Both the position numbers and the translations under genes were made by a program. This document shows, piece by piece, positions 1 through 8,686 of a stretch of DNA of 42,250 nucleotides. The notes under the pieces are model-generated. The model was not told where the DNA came from and did no database searches. It saw only the letters and a list, made by a program, of their open reading frames with translations. Numbering within the stretch: the stretch's first letter is position 1; every line of letters starts with the position of its first letter. The DNA is from Planctomycetota bacterium (GTDB lineage Bacteria; Planctomycetota; Uabimicrobiia; Uabimicrobiales; Uabimicrobiaceae). The DNA is taken from assembly GCA_029260735.1 (NCBI GenBank), contig JAJDCR010000054.1, positions 1 to 42,250 of the forward strand, given 5' to 3'.

Positions 1-578
1 AAGTTGTCAATAAAAACATATTTAGGTACTATATAGGGCGAGCGTTGTGTGCGGAAAATTGTGATGATATCAAGTACGACGGGGAAACCACTCTAACCAT
101 AGTCACCACCAGAAAACCCCTCTCGCTACTAAAAATGAAAAAATATAAATTTGAGGAAATAGCTCCCTGGAAATACCAGAGTCATTACGATGACAATGAA
201 CTGGAAATCTACATTATTATCCTACGCGAAATGAGGGGTATAAAAGGCGGAGAAGGAATGGCTCTCTTGCAAGTCTTTGAAGGAGACGTCAAAAAACAAA
301 TTCTCTACTGGGAAAAATTACTCAACCAAGACTTGAAAAATTCCGAAAAATTGAAGAAAATAATGGAAACTATTAACGAGGAGATTTTCATGAATATTTT
401 AAAACAAGCCGAAACGAGAGGAAAATTGGAAGGAAAATTGGAAGGGAAGCTTGAGGAAAAAAGGGAAATTGCTCGTGAAATGCTAAAAGATCATTTGGAC
501 ATCGAGCAGATTGTCAAATTCACCAAGCTAACAAAAGCGGAAGTGTTGGAATTACAACAGGAACTGGAACAAAAGTAA
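1..578 (+). CDS. Rpn-like PD-(D/E)XK nuclease family protein, copy 1 (5' end outside window)
   Basis: The reading frame is open from the first base (frame begins at position 3), so the gene starts before the window; the TTG at 45 is only an internal codon. It is the C-terminal two thirds of the same protein encoded whole at 7736-8587. The C-terminus has GKLEGKLEGKLEEK units followed by a helical tail (REIAREMLKDHLDIEQIVK), the arrangement typical of Rpn/YhgA-type recombination-promoting nucleases and related transposase-like proteins. The catalytic region (D and ExK) would lie upstream and is not seen here. This copy has three fewer 12-bp GKLE units (36 bp) than copy 2. Family assignment rests on tail architecture and on the motifs of copy 2. 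Function is inferred: DNA cleavage linked to recombination or mobility. Confidence 0.7.
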   Translation, partial: VVNKNIFRYYIGRALCAENCDDIKYDGETTLTIVTTRKPLSLLKMKKYKFEEIAPWKYQSHYDDNELEIYIIILREMRGIKGGEGMALLQVFEGDVKKQILYWEKLLNQDLKNSEKLKKIMETINEEIFMNILKQAETRGKLEGKLEGKLEEKREIAREMLKDHLDIEQIVKFTKLTKAEVLELQQELEQK

Positions 579-999
579 TTTAAGGTAGGCACGCCCTAAA
601 ATAGAGAAAAAATGTGTTAGGGGGATTCACTCCATAAGGGTCGCTTCTTGCGCTCCGAAGATTAGACAAAAGAAGGAACAAAGTAAAGCGCGCTATTAAA
701 TACCTCAGAGTAAGATTAAAAAGATCATTGTTTTTTGTCTAATCTAGTCGCTCCAGAAACAACCCTTATTCCGTTCATTTTCGCTACGCGACTAAGCATT
801 ATACTATATCGATTAGATAGTATGCATGTTTTTCAGTACTTTGCAAATTAGGAAGTCAAAATAAGATTAGCTAGTTATTTTCATATTAAATTGGATGTCT
901 GTGTAAGCATAGATTTTTTCTTGATAATTATCGAATAAAATTACTAAAATCCCGATTTAAGTTAGGGCGTGTCCCTAAGTCAAAAAATGGAAGCTAAAA
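579..999. other. Intergenic region without a gene
   Basis: I see no convincing coding frame here. It contains the inverted-repeat element at 634-769 and a short palindrome near 800-825 (ATACTAT / ATAGTAT). It also has two short outward-facing matches to the ends of the MITE found at 23226: GCACGCCCTA ending at 598 and TTAGGGCGTGT starting at 962. The second match lies about 35 bp upstream of the next gene, so it may contribute to its leader. These matches are only 9-10 bp and may be relics or chance. Confidence 0.5.
634..769. repeat. Imperfect inverted repeat, MITE-like
   Basis: The arms 634-671 and 733-769 are imperfect inverted repeats of about 38 bp. The outer 8 bp (ATAAGGGT / ACCCTTAT) and inner 13 bp (AGATTAGACAAAA / TTTTGTCTAATCT) are perfect. 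About 60 bp separates them. This could be a small non-autonomous mobile element or a strong RNA hairpin. No reading frame is seen inside and no target duplication is obvious. Confidence 0.5.
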
Positions 1000-1584
1000 A
1001 TGTATAGTATCAACAGAAGTGTCGCTATAATAAAACCAAAGCAACCTTTTTTAGACTGGTTAAATTCAGTGCTCGAAGACAAGTCTACAATAGAGAAATT
1101 AAGGGAGGACTGTCTAGCCATTCTTTTGCCATCGGAGGAAGAGGATTCTCAAAAGCTCATAAAAAAGCATTACAAAAAAATCTTCGAAGAAGAACTTTTC
1201 TCTTGGTGTGCGGATGATGCCCTCTGGCCCCAGAATAAAAGCTACAAAAGATTTCTCACTTGGTTTGAAGTTGAAATTCATTCCATAGTTATGGATGCAG
1301 GTGACAATAGAATTAAACGGGAAGGTGATTTTCCTCCATCTTCAGATCATCAGTGTACTAAAAAACAAGGGCAATATTTATCCTTCATTTACCACTACAT
1401 AAAACTCCATGGTTATGCTCCCGCCCAAGCAGAAATACAAAAATTTTTCCAAGTAAGCTCGGCATCCGTTCACAACATGATATCCACTTTGATCAAACGA
1501 GGTTTTTTAACTCAAGAGAAAGGAAAAGCACGCAGTCTTCGTGTTGTACTTCCAGAAGAGGAAATTCCTTCTTTGGAAAAGTAA
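1000..1584 (+). CDS. Regulator-like protein: uncharacterised N-terminal domain plus LexA-type winged helix
   Basis: 194 residues. The last ~75 residues (CTKKQGQYLSFIYHYIKLHG, then YAPAQAEIQKFFQVSSASVH) follow the LexA DNA-binding domain pattern, including the recognition-helix region and the KARSLRV end. The S24 self-cleaving peptidase domain of a true LexA is absent. The first ~105 residues (PKQPFLDWL, then SWCADDALWPQNKSYKRFLTWFEVE) resemble a widespread family of small conserved hypothetical proteins that I recognise only by pattern. The product is therefore probably a DNA-binding protein that is not controlled by RecA-stimulated autocleavage. ATG 1000 is preceded by GGAAG at suitable distance. 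It is a single gene convergent with the kinase at 1674-3839. Domain call for the C-terminus is fairly sure; the role is unknown. Confidence 0.72.
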   Translation: MYSINRSVAIIKPKQPFLDWLNSVLEDKSTIEKLREDCLAILLPSEEEDSQKLIKKHYKKIFEEELFSWCADDALWPQNKSYKRFLTWFEVEIHSIVMDAGDNRIKREGDFPPSSDHQCTKKQGQYLSFIYHYIKLHGYAPAQAEIQKFFQVSSASVHNMISTLIKRGFLTQEKGKARSLRVVLPEEEIPSLEK

Positions 1585-1673
1585 AGAAGGGGATTTTTGT
1601 TGAGGTAAATTTTGAGAATGTTGTTGTTTGCTTTGGGTTATAGGATCATTAACAAAACACTCAATGATAGTTA

Positions 1674-3839
1674 CTATTTTTGTGATAGTAAGTAAATATT
1701 ACGAAGTTTCCCTCTAAAGTTATCATCAACATCATAATGGCTTTCAAGATCACCACTTAGCTCAAGTAATTTTAAATACTTTGTGCTAGGTGATACCTCT
1801 GAGAAATACAAGACTAACTTTATAGGAATACCTTTCACTAAGAGGTTACTTACTGTATCACCACTTATTTTTTTTCTTCCCAGCAAAATTTCATAGGGAA
1901 CATGCTCTTTTCCAAAGTTATCAATAAAACGAGAGGCATGATAGTAACGATTAGAACGATTAAACAAGCGGAGATTTTTATCTTCTTTGTTGCTCGTAAC
2001 TAAAAGATGTAAAATCAACTCATTTCCTTCTCTAATGAAGCGTTCAAAAGTAAAAGTCAAACCATTTACTTCAGTGGTATATATTTTAGCAGGGCCTTCC
2101 ACTACGATTTTTTGTGACACCGTAAAGTTTTGATAAATTACTCGTACTTCATCTGTGCAGGAAAAGTTGGGAGCAGTATATTGGCTAAATTCAACATGTC
2201 CATGTTTAACTATAGATTGGGCTTTCGTAATAAAAACAGGTATTCGTGTTCCATTTCTATTAGCAAATATTCTAAATTTAGTGGAATCTCCAGGGGCTAA
2301 CTTAGTTTTATCAAAAACCAATGTTAGCTGAGTATTTTCAGAAAACTCTTCTTTAATACGTTCTTCCTTAGGGGGCTTTTTTCGAGGATGTAACTCTTTT
2401 GATCTTTGATTTTTATTATACAGTTGGGTGATCCACGATATAATCTCTTCTTTAATCAAATTTTGTTTTAGTTCTAATTGATTCTCTACAAAGAATATTT
2501 TTTGATTCAAGCTTTCTATTGTTAAATTAAGTTGCTTGAAATGCTCTTGTATTTGTGTTTCCCTATCATCCAAAGATTTTTCTAAAGAAGAAATGTTATT
2601 TTCCAGAAGGTTAACTTGACTTTGTAATTCATTTCTTTTGTTTTGCATTGTCTGAATTTGCTTTGTTAATTCCTGTAAATCTCCTCCTAAATTTCTAGAA
2701 GGAGAAACATTGTTCTCTTGTGTTTGAGACTTTAAATATTCAGATTTTTCTTTTGCTTGAGATTCTAAATATTCTAATCTCTTATAAAAGAGATAGTGCT
2801 CTGCGACCATTCCTATAACAAAAAGAAACAACGACCATGTCAGAAAGCCATATACACCTGAAAAAAGCTTTCTCTTTTTTCCAGTTACTTGGTTATGAGA
2901 AGTCAAAATCAAAGATTGTAAATCTTCAGCTAATACCTGTGCACTTTGATAACGATCCTTTCGTTTTTTGGCCAAAGCCTTTAAACAAATTTTGTCAAAT
3001 TCTTTAGGTATTTCTTTTTTTATACTAGAAGGTTTTTTGGGGTCACAACTGACTATTTGCCTTATAACATTAATGGGGGCGTAGCCATTAAAAGGAAGCT
3101 CTCCTGTCACAATTTTGTACAAAACAGCCCCTAGACTAAAAACATCACTACGTGCATCAATTATTTTAGCCTCTCCCTCTGCTTGCTCAGGAGACATATA
3201 TAAAACTGTCCCAACAAGATCGCCCGTTTTAGTAAGCCCTTCTCCCTCTCCAATAATTTTTGCTAACCCAAAATCCATAATTCTAGGCTCATTATTATTA
3301 TCTACAATTATATTTTGTGGTTTTAAATCACGATGGACAACTTTTTGACTATGAGCATAATGAATAGCTTGGATAACCTTTATCATTACTTTTATTTTTT
3401 CAAAAAAAGACAAGTCTTTGCAATATTCATCGAGATGTTCACCTTTAATCAACTCCATTACAATAAATGGGTGTTTTTTATGCTCATCAATGTCATAAAT
3501 TTTTACAATATTGGGATGTTCTAAAAGAGATGTTGCTTTAGCTTCTTGTAAAAATCGTGCCACCTGTGTTTCATTAGCTGTTTTTCCGGCACTAATCATT
3601 TTGATCGCTACTTGTTTGTCATTCTTCGGATCATACCCCTGATAGATTTTTCCCATCCCTCCTTGCCCAATTTTTTTTAGTATATAGTAGTTACCTAGTT
3701 TTCTTTTTGATTTTTTCGTTGTATTACTCGCCTCGACAGTATCTATTTTACTCTCACTATTATTCGTAAACTCCACTTGAAAAGTTTCTGCACCGGGCTC
3801 AATACTATTTTCTCCACCTTTATCTTCATTTTCATTCAT
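1674..3839 (-). CDS. Membrane-anchored Ser/Thr protein kinase with coiled coil and unknown C-terminal domain
   Basis: PknB/Hanks-type kinase. Numbering from the ATG at 3839, the kinase domain spans about residues 51-310: glycine loop IGQGGMGKIY, VAIK lysine (~80), catalytic loop HRDLKPQN, MDFGLAK and the MSPEQAEGE activation segment are all intact. A transmembrane segment (~330-352, WSLFLFVIGMVAEHYLF) separates it from a long coiled coil and a C-terminal ~220 residues that I do not recognise, beta-rich in appearance and probably extracytoplasmic. I chose ATG 3839 because AGGG lies upstream; the longer frame to 3884 starts with a hydrophobic stretch and has no ribosome site. It is divergent from the ELWxSDGT protein at 4059, which may be a functional partner (inference). 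Confidence 0.9.
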   Translation of the reverse strand: MNENEDKGGENSIEPGAETFQVEFTNNSESKIDTVEASNTTKKSKRKLGNYYILKKIGQGGMGKIYQGYDPKNDKQVAIKMISAGKTANETQVARFLQEAKATSLLEHPNIVKIYDIDEHKKHPFIVMELIKGEHLDEYCKDLSFFEKIKVMIKVIQAIHYAHSQKVVHRDLKPQNIIVDNNNEPRIMDFGLAKIIGEGEGLTKTGDLVGTVLYMSPEQAEGEAKIIDARSDVFSLGAVLYKIVTGELPFNGYAPINVIRQIVSCDPKKPSSIKKEIPKEFDKICLKALAKKRKDRYQSAQVLAEDLQSLILTSHNQVTGKKRKLFSGVYGFLTWSLFLFVIGMVAEHYLFYKRLEYLESQAKEKSEYLKSQTQENNVSPSRNLGGDLQELTKQIQTMQNKRNELQSQVNLLENNISSLEKSLDDRETQIQEHFKQLNLTIESLNQKIFFVENQLELKQNLIKEEIISWITQLYNKNQRSKELHPRKKPPKEERIKEEFSENTQLTLVFDKTKLAPGDSTKFRIFANRNGTRIPVFITKAQSIVKHGHVEFSQYTAPNFSCTDEVRVIYQNFTVSQKIVVEGPAKIYTTEVNGLTFTFERFIREGNELILHLLVTSNKEDKNLRLFNRSNRYYHASRFIDNFGKEHVPYEILLGRKKISGDTVSNLLVKGIPIKLVLYFSEVSPSTKYLKLLELSGDLESHYDVDDNFRGKLRNIYLLSQK

Positions 3840-4058
3840 TGGAAAGTACCCTAAAATTAAAATTGTGACGAGATATATTATCATATTTGTAGTTTCTCGG
3901 ACAATAATTATTTGGAATAATAGCTTTCATACTAGAGTATGAATTTTTGACTTATGATATTGTATTTAAAATTATTCTTGCTTTTTAGGGTTTTTTTTTT
4001 ATTTTGAAACTACCAGAAAACAAATATACAGAGTTAATATTTTTTAAGGATGGGAAAG

Positions 4059-6188
4059 ATGATAAGTATCATTTGTGAATGCGGGAAAAAATATAAGGTA
4101 AAAGAAAAATACGCAGGAAAAAAAATAGCCTGCGTAGATTGTGAAAAAATTATAAGAATTCCCAAACAATCTGATAATTTGCCAATTGAGGTGGCCTCTG
4201 AGAATAAAACAAATGTTCCCGTTCAAATAAAAATAGATTTACCTAAAAATCAAGCCGAACAGATAGGAGGAACAGAAGAACAACTAAAAGCAGAAGTAAA
4301 AGAAGCTGTAGGTAATGTGAAGGAGAGTATCCAAAAACTATTTCGTAAAGAAAACTGGGATAGATTTACTCGAGTAATAAAACGAAAAGTTAATAAGATC
4401 GGGGATAACGAAACTGGGACAAAATTTAAAAATTGGGCTATTGAGAAAAAAGAAAAAATAGATTTCTCTAACAAAAAGTCTATCAAACTAAATCTTAACC
4501 ATAAAATATCTATTGCTATTGTTTTTGCTGTCCTATTTATTTTTGTAATTTGGCTGTCAGGAGACAATGGTCTTCAAGGGGAATATTATCTATCGGGAAA
4601 CAAGGATGCCAAACTAATTATAACAGAAGACTTAATCCAGCTAAAAAATCCTATGCAGGGTGCTAGTTTAACTTTTGGCTATAAAATAGCGAAAACGAAA
4701 GAATCCATTTATACTATTTCAATAAATGGCGAACAAAAGTATATGGATATTAAAAAATTTAACAAAGGCATTATATTCAAAAACGCCTTCATGCTCAGAG
4801 GAAACTGGGTGCACGAGGGAGAAACTCTTTCTGAGAAAGAAAATCAAGAAATAGAAAAGGCAAAACAAGAGGGATTTAAAATAAAGTTCCTGCGAAAACC
4901 AAATTCTAACGATACTAGTAGCCTTACTAGAGGTAAAGAAATCTACCGTATATCTAATATAGTTAGCGTAGGAGAAAATATCTTTTTTAACGGTTATACA
5001 AGGGAAAATGGCTACGAAATATGGAAAAGCGATGGCACTCTTGCTGGTACAAATATAGTGAAAGATGTCAATTCTGAAAAAGATCATTTCTCTCCTAAAA
5101 ACTTAACTAATGTCAATGGGACTTTATTCTTCTCTGCTGATGACGGAATTCACAACTTCGAGCTATGGAAAAGTGATGGTACAACTAACGGCACAGTATT
5201 AGTAAAAGATATCAATCCAGGTATTGCTACCGCAGAATGTGATAATTTTGTGCCCGTAGAAAATCATCTATTTTTTATCGCTAATAATGGTGATGGTAAA
5301 GGACTATGGATAAGCGATGGAAGTAAAAACGGTACCAAGCTTCTAAGAAAAGGTGTAAGGAAAATTAGCTATGCTACAAAATACAAAAATAGTTATATCT
5401 TGTGTTTAGAATCCGCTCAAAGGAGTGGAGAAAGCTATTTATGGAAAAGTGATGGCACTCCTACAGAGACACAGCAACTTTATAACTCAGGCTACACAAA
5501 CAACAGGCGTGGTAAAAAAATACAAGCAAAGCAAGCAATTGAAGTAGTGTCCTCAATACACCGAACCAGTAACACTTTGTTTTTTTTGGGGCGAGAGTAC
5601 TTTTTTGAGACTCACGATCCAAATAAAGCGATTAATCAATATAATTTAAATAACCATTTATGGTATATAGATTTAGATTCACAGAAAGTAAACCGTCTCA
5701 CTGATTCATCTTTTCGGGAAAGTAGAGTATTTTTCTCTGCAATAAGTAATAAAATTTTATTTGCTAACACAGACTATGAGGGAGAATTATGGGAAACAGA
5801 TGGCACTGCTCCTGGTACAAAAATTGTCAAATATATCAATCCAGAGAAATCAGGAAGTAATATTAACCATTTAACAGCAATGAATAATAGAATTTTTTTT
5901 ACAGCTAATGATGGCTATCGTGGTCAAGAGCTATGGAAAAGCGATGGCACTCTAGAGGGAACGGACATTGTTAAAGATATTGAAAAAGGAAGAGCTAGTT
6001 CTTCTCCGAATAGTTTGGTAGTGGTTGGTAATTATTTGTATTTTCTAACGGGCGATGGGTATATATGGAAAAGTGATGGAAGCAAAGAAGGAACAGTTAA
6101 GGTTGGAGATAAAAAAGCTGAGGCTTTATGTTCCAGTAACCAAAAACTGTTCGCTGTAAAAGAAGCAGACTTATTTTTAGTTGAATAG
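4059..6188 (+). CDS. Zinc-ribbon, single-TM protein with ELWxSDGT repeats
   Basis: About 709 residues. The N-terminus has a small zinc-ribbon-like motif (CECGKKYKV, then IACVDCEKIIRIP), a charged linker and one membrane segment near residues 148-168 (ISIAIVFAVLFIFVIWLSG). The large remainder carries about seven copies of the ELWKSDGT-xxGT-xxVKDI motif, e.g. EIWKSDGTLAGTNIVKD and ELWKSDGTLEGTDIVKDI. Such repeats are common in planctomycete and other bacterial surface proteins and are expected to form a beta-propeller-like fold (family knowledge). ATG 4059 is preferred over ATG 4050 because AAGGA at 4046-4050 is well spaced for it. The cytoplasmic ribbon plus external repeat domain suggests a sensor or surface protein; the ligand is unknown. 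Confidence 0.85.
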   Translation: MISIICECGKKYKVKEKYAGKKIACVDCEKIIRIPKQSDNLPIEVASENKTNVPVQIKIDLPKNQAEQIGGTEEQLKAEVKEAVGNVKESIQKLFRKENWDRFTRVIKRKVNKIGDNETGTKFKNWAIEKKEKIDFSNKKSIKLNLNHKISIAIVFAVLFIFVIWLSGDNGLQGEYYLSGNKDAKLIITEDLIQLKNPMQGASLTFGYKIAKTKESIYTISINGEQKYMDIKKFNKGIIFKNAFMLRGNWVHEGETLSEKENQEIEKAKQEGFKIKFLRKPNSNDTSSLTRGKEIYRISNIVSVGENIFFNGYTRENGYEIWKSDGTLAGTNIVKDVNSEKDHFSPKNLTNVNGTLFFSADDGIHNFELWKSDGTTNGTVLVKDINPGIATAECDNFVPVENHLFFIANNGDGKGLWISDGSKNGTKLLRKGVRKISYATKYKNSYILCLESAQRSGESYLWKSDGTPTETQQLYNSGYTNNRRGKKIQAKQAIEVVSSIHRTSNTLFFLGREYFFETHDPNKAINQYNLNNHLWYIDLDSQKVNRLTDSSFRESRVFFSAISNKILFANTDYEGELWETDGTAPGTKIVKYINPEKSGSNINHLTAMNNRIFFTANDGYRGQELWKSDGTLEGTDIVKDIEKGRASSSPNSLVVVGNYLYFLTGDGYIWKSDGSKEGTVKVGDKKAEALCSSNQKLFAVKEADLFLVE

Positions 6189-6291
6189 ATATTCTCGATA
6201 TAAAAACTAAGTTAAGTTTTCAGCTTCTAGAGGCCAACTGTAGGAGCTGAAAACTGACAATTGATTTCATATTGACTGGAGGCTTCAAGAT

Positions 6292-6384
6292 TTTGTAAGC
6301 ATAGACATTAGCTTTCAGCTCAATAAATTCTTCCCTGAAAAAAATTTCCTTTTCTTCCTTATATTCCTCTCTTGCCTCAAAATG
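6292..6384 (-). pseudogene. Decayed fragment of a XRE regulator C-terminus
   Basis: Translated on the minus strand this stretch reads HFEAREEYKEEKEIFFREEF followed by IELKANV. It closely matches the C-terminal tail YFEVREEYLEEKEVFSREEL + IELKTKV of the XRE protein at 19903-20241. DNA similarity is evident over about 90 bases (for example CTTCAAAAT/CCTCAAAAT, TATTCCTCTCTT). The HTH domain is missing and the flanks do not align, so it is a gene scrap. The open frame around it (6220-6411) is probably fortuitous. Confidence 0.6.
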
Positions 6385-6427
6385 ACGCAAGAACCATTTT
6401 TTCCTTACCAAAGCTAATTACCTTGTT

Positions 6428-7522
6428 TTAGGATAAAAAAGGTGTCATTGTAATCAATTTTCTCAGTTTCCGAGCTGTTTTTGCTCCTATTCCTGGAACT
6501 TTGGTAAGCTCATGCTCTTCTGCCAAAATCACATTCTCAACACTTTGGAAATGACACAGTAAATTTTTCGCTGCTTTGGGGCCAATATTAGGCAGTCCTT
6601 GCAAAAGAAAAAGACATCTCCCTTTCCAAGTTTTCGGTTTATATCCTCTTCTTACGACAAGTTCTTCTTGCCGATCCTGGGAAGCGATCATCAAAAACAG
6701 CTCCGCGGTCTCTTCTTTGGAAAGAGAAAACAAAATAGGTATTTGCCAAGAGACAGAAATAGAAACCATCGCACCTAAAATGGCTTTCTCATCTATTTCA
6801 AAATCCGTCCCATAGGGATCTCCTTCTATAAGAACAACGGCACGATTCGCATACTCACGCAAAACACGACATTGCTTGAATATTCGCTGGCTGATGATCG
6901 ATTGAATAAAATCTTCTGCACTTTTCCGCTCCACAAAAACTCGGTTATTGATAATATAGTCGGCATAGGAAAGTTGCTTGACTTCTACTTGAGCAAATTT
7001 TTCTTGTAATAGCTCTATCAGACCAGAGTTTTTTTCTCGGTGATCAATTTGAATACGAGGAGTTTTTGAGATAATTTCTTCCTCGCTCTCCTCATGCCGA
7101 CTTTCTGATTCGATCTTCTCTTTAACCTCACCTCTTATCGCTTTAGGAACTTCATCATAAGCAGCTTCACACATTAAAACAGAGATTTTATCCTGTCCTT
7201 CTTCAGATAATTTGTTCGCCTTTTCCAAGATCTCTTTCACTTCATGTACCCAGTAATCTATTTCGCTTAAAGAATCTTGTTTTTTGGCAAGGATTCTTTC
7301 TACCTTTTCAATACTCCACATATAATAATTTCTTCCATCTTTTAAGGGAGTAAGCTTAGCATATCCCTCATCCAATGCTTTTTTCGTCGCCTCTTTGGTT
7401 TCTTCATCTTTAAGGCCATATTCCAACAGAATTTTTCCTACCTTAATAGCGGAAATCCCAAATTTTTTCCCTAGATTGGTCTGGCTACTCCACTTGTCCT
7501 TAAATTTTTTCTTTTTCGACAC
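6428..7522 (-). CDS. ERCC4/XPF-type nuclease with N-terminal wHTH-like module and tandem helix-hairpin-helix
   Basis: The nuclease core has the ERCC4 signature: IQIDHREKNSGLIELL, then SYADYIINN and VFVERKSAEDF, i.e. the ERKx3D active site. The C-terminus holds two HhH motifs (LPNIGPKAAKNLL and VPGIGAKTARKL), as in XPF/Mus81 proteins that cut branched or flap DNA. The N-terminal ~70 residues (TNLGKKFGISAIKVGKILLE, then TPLKDGRNYYMW) resemble a small helix-turn-helix module seen in phage-related proteins. I chose GTG 7522, preceded by AGGA at 8-base spacing; the frame continues to a TTG at 7693 but those 57 codons look unlike the family and have no ribosome site. It is divergent from the Rpn-like gene at 7736. 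Role inferred: processing of branched DNA in repair or of mobile DNA. Confidence 0.85.
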   Translation of the reverse strand: MSKKKKFKDKWSSQTNLGKKFGISAIKVGKILLEYGLKDEETKEATKKALDEGYAKLTPLKDGRNYYMWSIEKVERILAKKQDSLSEIDYWVHEVKEILEKANKLSEEGQDKISVLMCEAAYDEVPKAIRGEVKEKIESESRHEESEEEIISKTPRIQIDHREKNSGLIELLQEKFAQVEVKQLSYADYIINNRVFVERKSAEDFIQSIISQRIFKQCRVLREYANRAVVLIEGDPYGTDFEIDEKAILGAMVSISVSWQIPILFSLSKEETAELFLMIASQDRQEELVVRRGYKPKTWKGRCLFLLQGLPNIGPKAAKNLLCHFQSVENVILAEEHELTKVPGIGAKTARKLRKLITMTPFLS

Positions 7523-7735
7523 AGTTATTTTCCTTACAAAATATAAGCAGAGAACTTCATATTTAAAATACGTGTTTTGATTATATCCGACAGGAGGACA
7601 ACTTTTAGAAAACAACAGTTCGGTAAACTCCTCTTCTCCAGTACAAAAAAGAACCTCTTTGCAATATTCTGTCCCAAGCCTCTGTATAATCAAACAATCT
7701 AAAAAAAACAGACCCCTACAAAATGGAGGCTTACA

Positions 7736-8587
7736 TTGGTAGAACGACAGAATCTACACAAAATTTTTCAAGATACTCTCGAAGATAACGAGAATTTACG
7801 AGATTTATCGGGTAAAATAATCACAGGGAAAACACGCGAACATCATCAAATGATCCGTGCTGATTTCATTTGTCACACAGAAGGAAATATCCAGGAAGAA
7901 CAGAGAAAAAATGGGATTCAGCCCTTTTCTCATTTCAAAAAAAGAAATACCGTTGAGTTCAAAACATTACATGAAGTTGTCAATAAAAACATATTTAGGT
8001 ACTATATAGGGCGAGCGTTGTGTGCGGAAAATTGTGATGATATCAAGTACGATGGGGAAACCACTCTAACCATAGTCACCACCAGAAAACCTCTCTCGCT
8101 ACTGAAAATGAAAAAATATAAATTTGAGGAAATAGCTCCCTGGAAATACCAGAGTCATTACGATGACAATGAACTTGAAATTTACATTATTATCCTACGC
8201 GAAATGAGAGGTATAAAAGGCGGAGAAGGAATGGCTCTCTTGCAGGTCTTTGAAGGAGACGTCAAAAAACAAATTCTCTACTGGGAAAAATTACTCGACC
8301 AAGACTTGAAAAATTCCGAAAAATTAAAGAAAATAATGGAAACTATTAACGAGGAGATTTTCATGAATATTTTAAAACAAGCCGAAACTAGAGGAAAAAT
8401 GGAAGGCAAACTGGAAGGTAAACTAGAAGGTAAATTAGAAGGTAAAATCGAAGGTAAGCTGGAAGAAAAAAGGGAAATTGCCCGTGAAATGCTTAAAGAC
8501 CATTTAGATATCGAGCAGATTGTCAAATTCACTAAATTGACAAAAGCGAAAGTATTGGAACTACAGCAAGAGCTGGAACAAAAGTAA
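7736..8587 (+). CDS. Rpn-like PD-(D/E)XK nuclease family protein, copy 2 (complete)
   Basis: 283 residues. The N-terminal half shows a plausible PD-(D/E)XK active site: IRADFICH (Asp) and, about 30 residues later, NTVEFKT (ExK). The C-terminal half has six GK(L/M/I)E units and the tail REIAREMLKDHLDIEQIVK, as in Rpn/YhgA-type recombination-promoting nucleases. The start is TTG 7736, supported by GGAGG at 7725-7729; no in-frame ATG precedes it before the stop at 7700. The gene is almost identical to copy 1 from position 7974 on but has 36 extra bases in the GKLE tract. The catalytic family is moderately sure; the biological role (DNA mobility, conflict or recombination) is inference. Confidence 0.75.
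   Translation: MVERQNLHKIFQDTLEDNENLRDLSGKIITGKTREHHQMIRADFICHTEGNIQEEQRKNGIQPFSHFKKRNTVEFKTLHEVVNKNIFRYYIGRALCAENCDDIKYDGETTLTIVTTRKPLSLLKMKKYKFEEIAPWKYQSHYDDNELEIYIIILREMRGIKGGEGMALLQVFEGDVKKQILYWEKLLDQDLKNSEKLKKIMETINEEIFMNILKQAETRGKMEGKLEGKLEGKLEGKIEGKLEEKREIAREMLKDHLDIEQIVKFTKLTKAKVLELQQELEQK
8395..8472 (+). repeat. In-frame 12-bp tandem repeat (GKLE) in Rpn-like copy 2
   Basis: There are six consecutive codon quartets of the type GGT-AAA-TTA-GAA encoding GK(M/L/I)E. The units use different synonymous codons, so the repeat is not a fresh slippage product. Copy 1 has three units at 421-459. It is predicted to be part of a helical, charged stalk. Confidence 0.7.
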
Positions 8588-8686
8588 TTAACTAAGACCA
8601 AGACGTATTTAAGAACATACCTTGATGCACAAGCAAAAATTGAGAGTAGGAAGCCTACTGAAATCGAGAAGGTAGGGCTTAGAAGC

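Noticed and set aside
7523..7693. 57-codon N-terminal extension of the ERCC4 nuclease from TTG 7693
   Set aside because: No ribosome site; sequence unlike the family; GTG 7522 has AGGA at good spacing.
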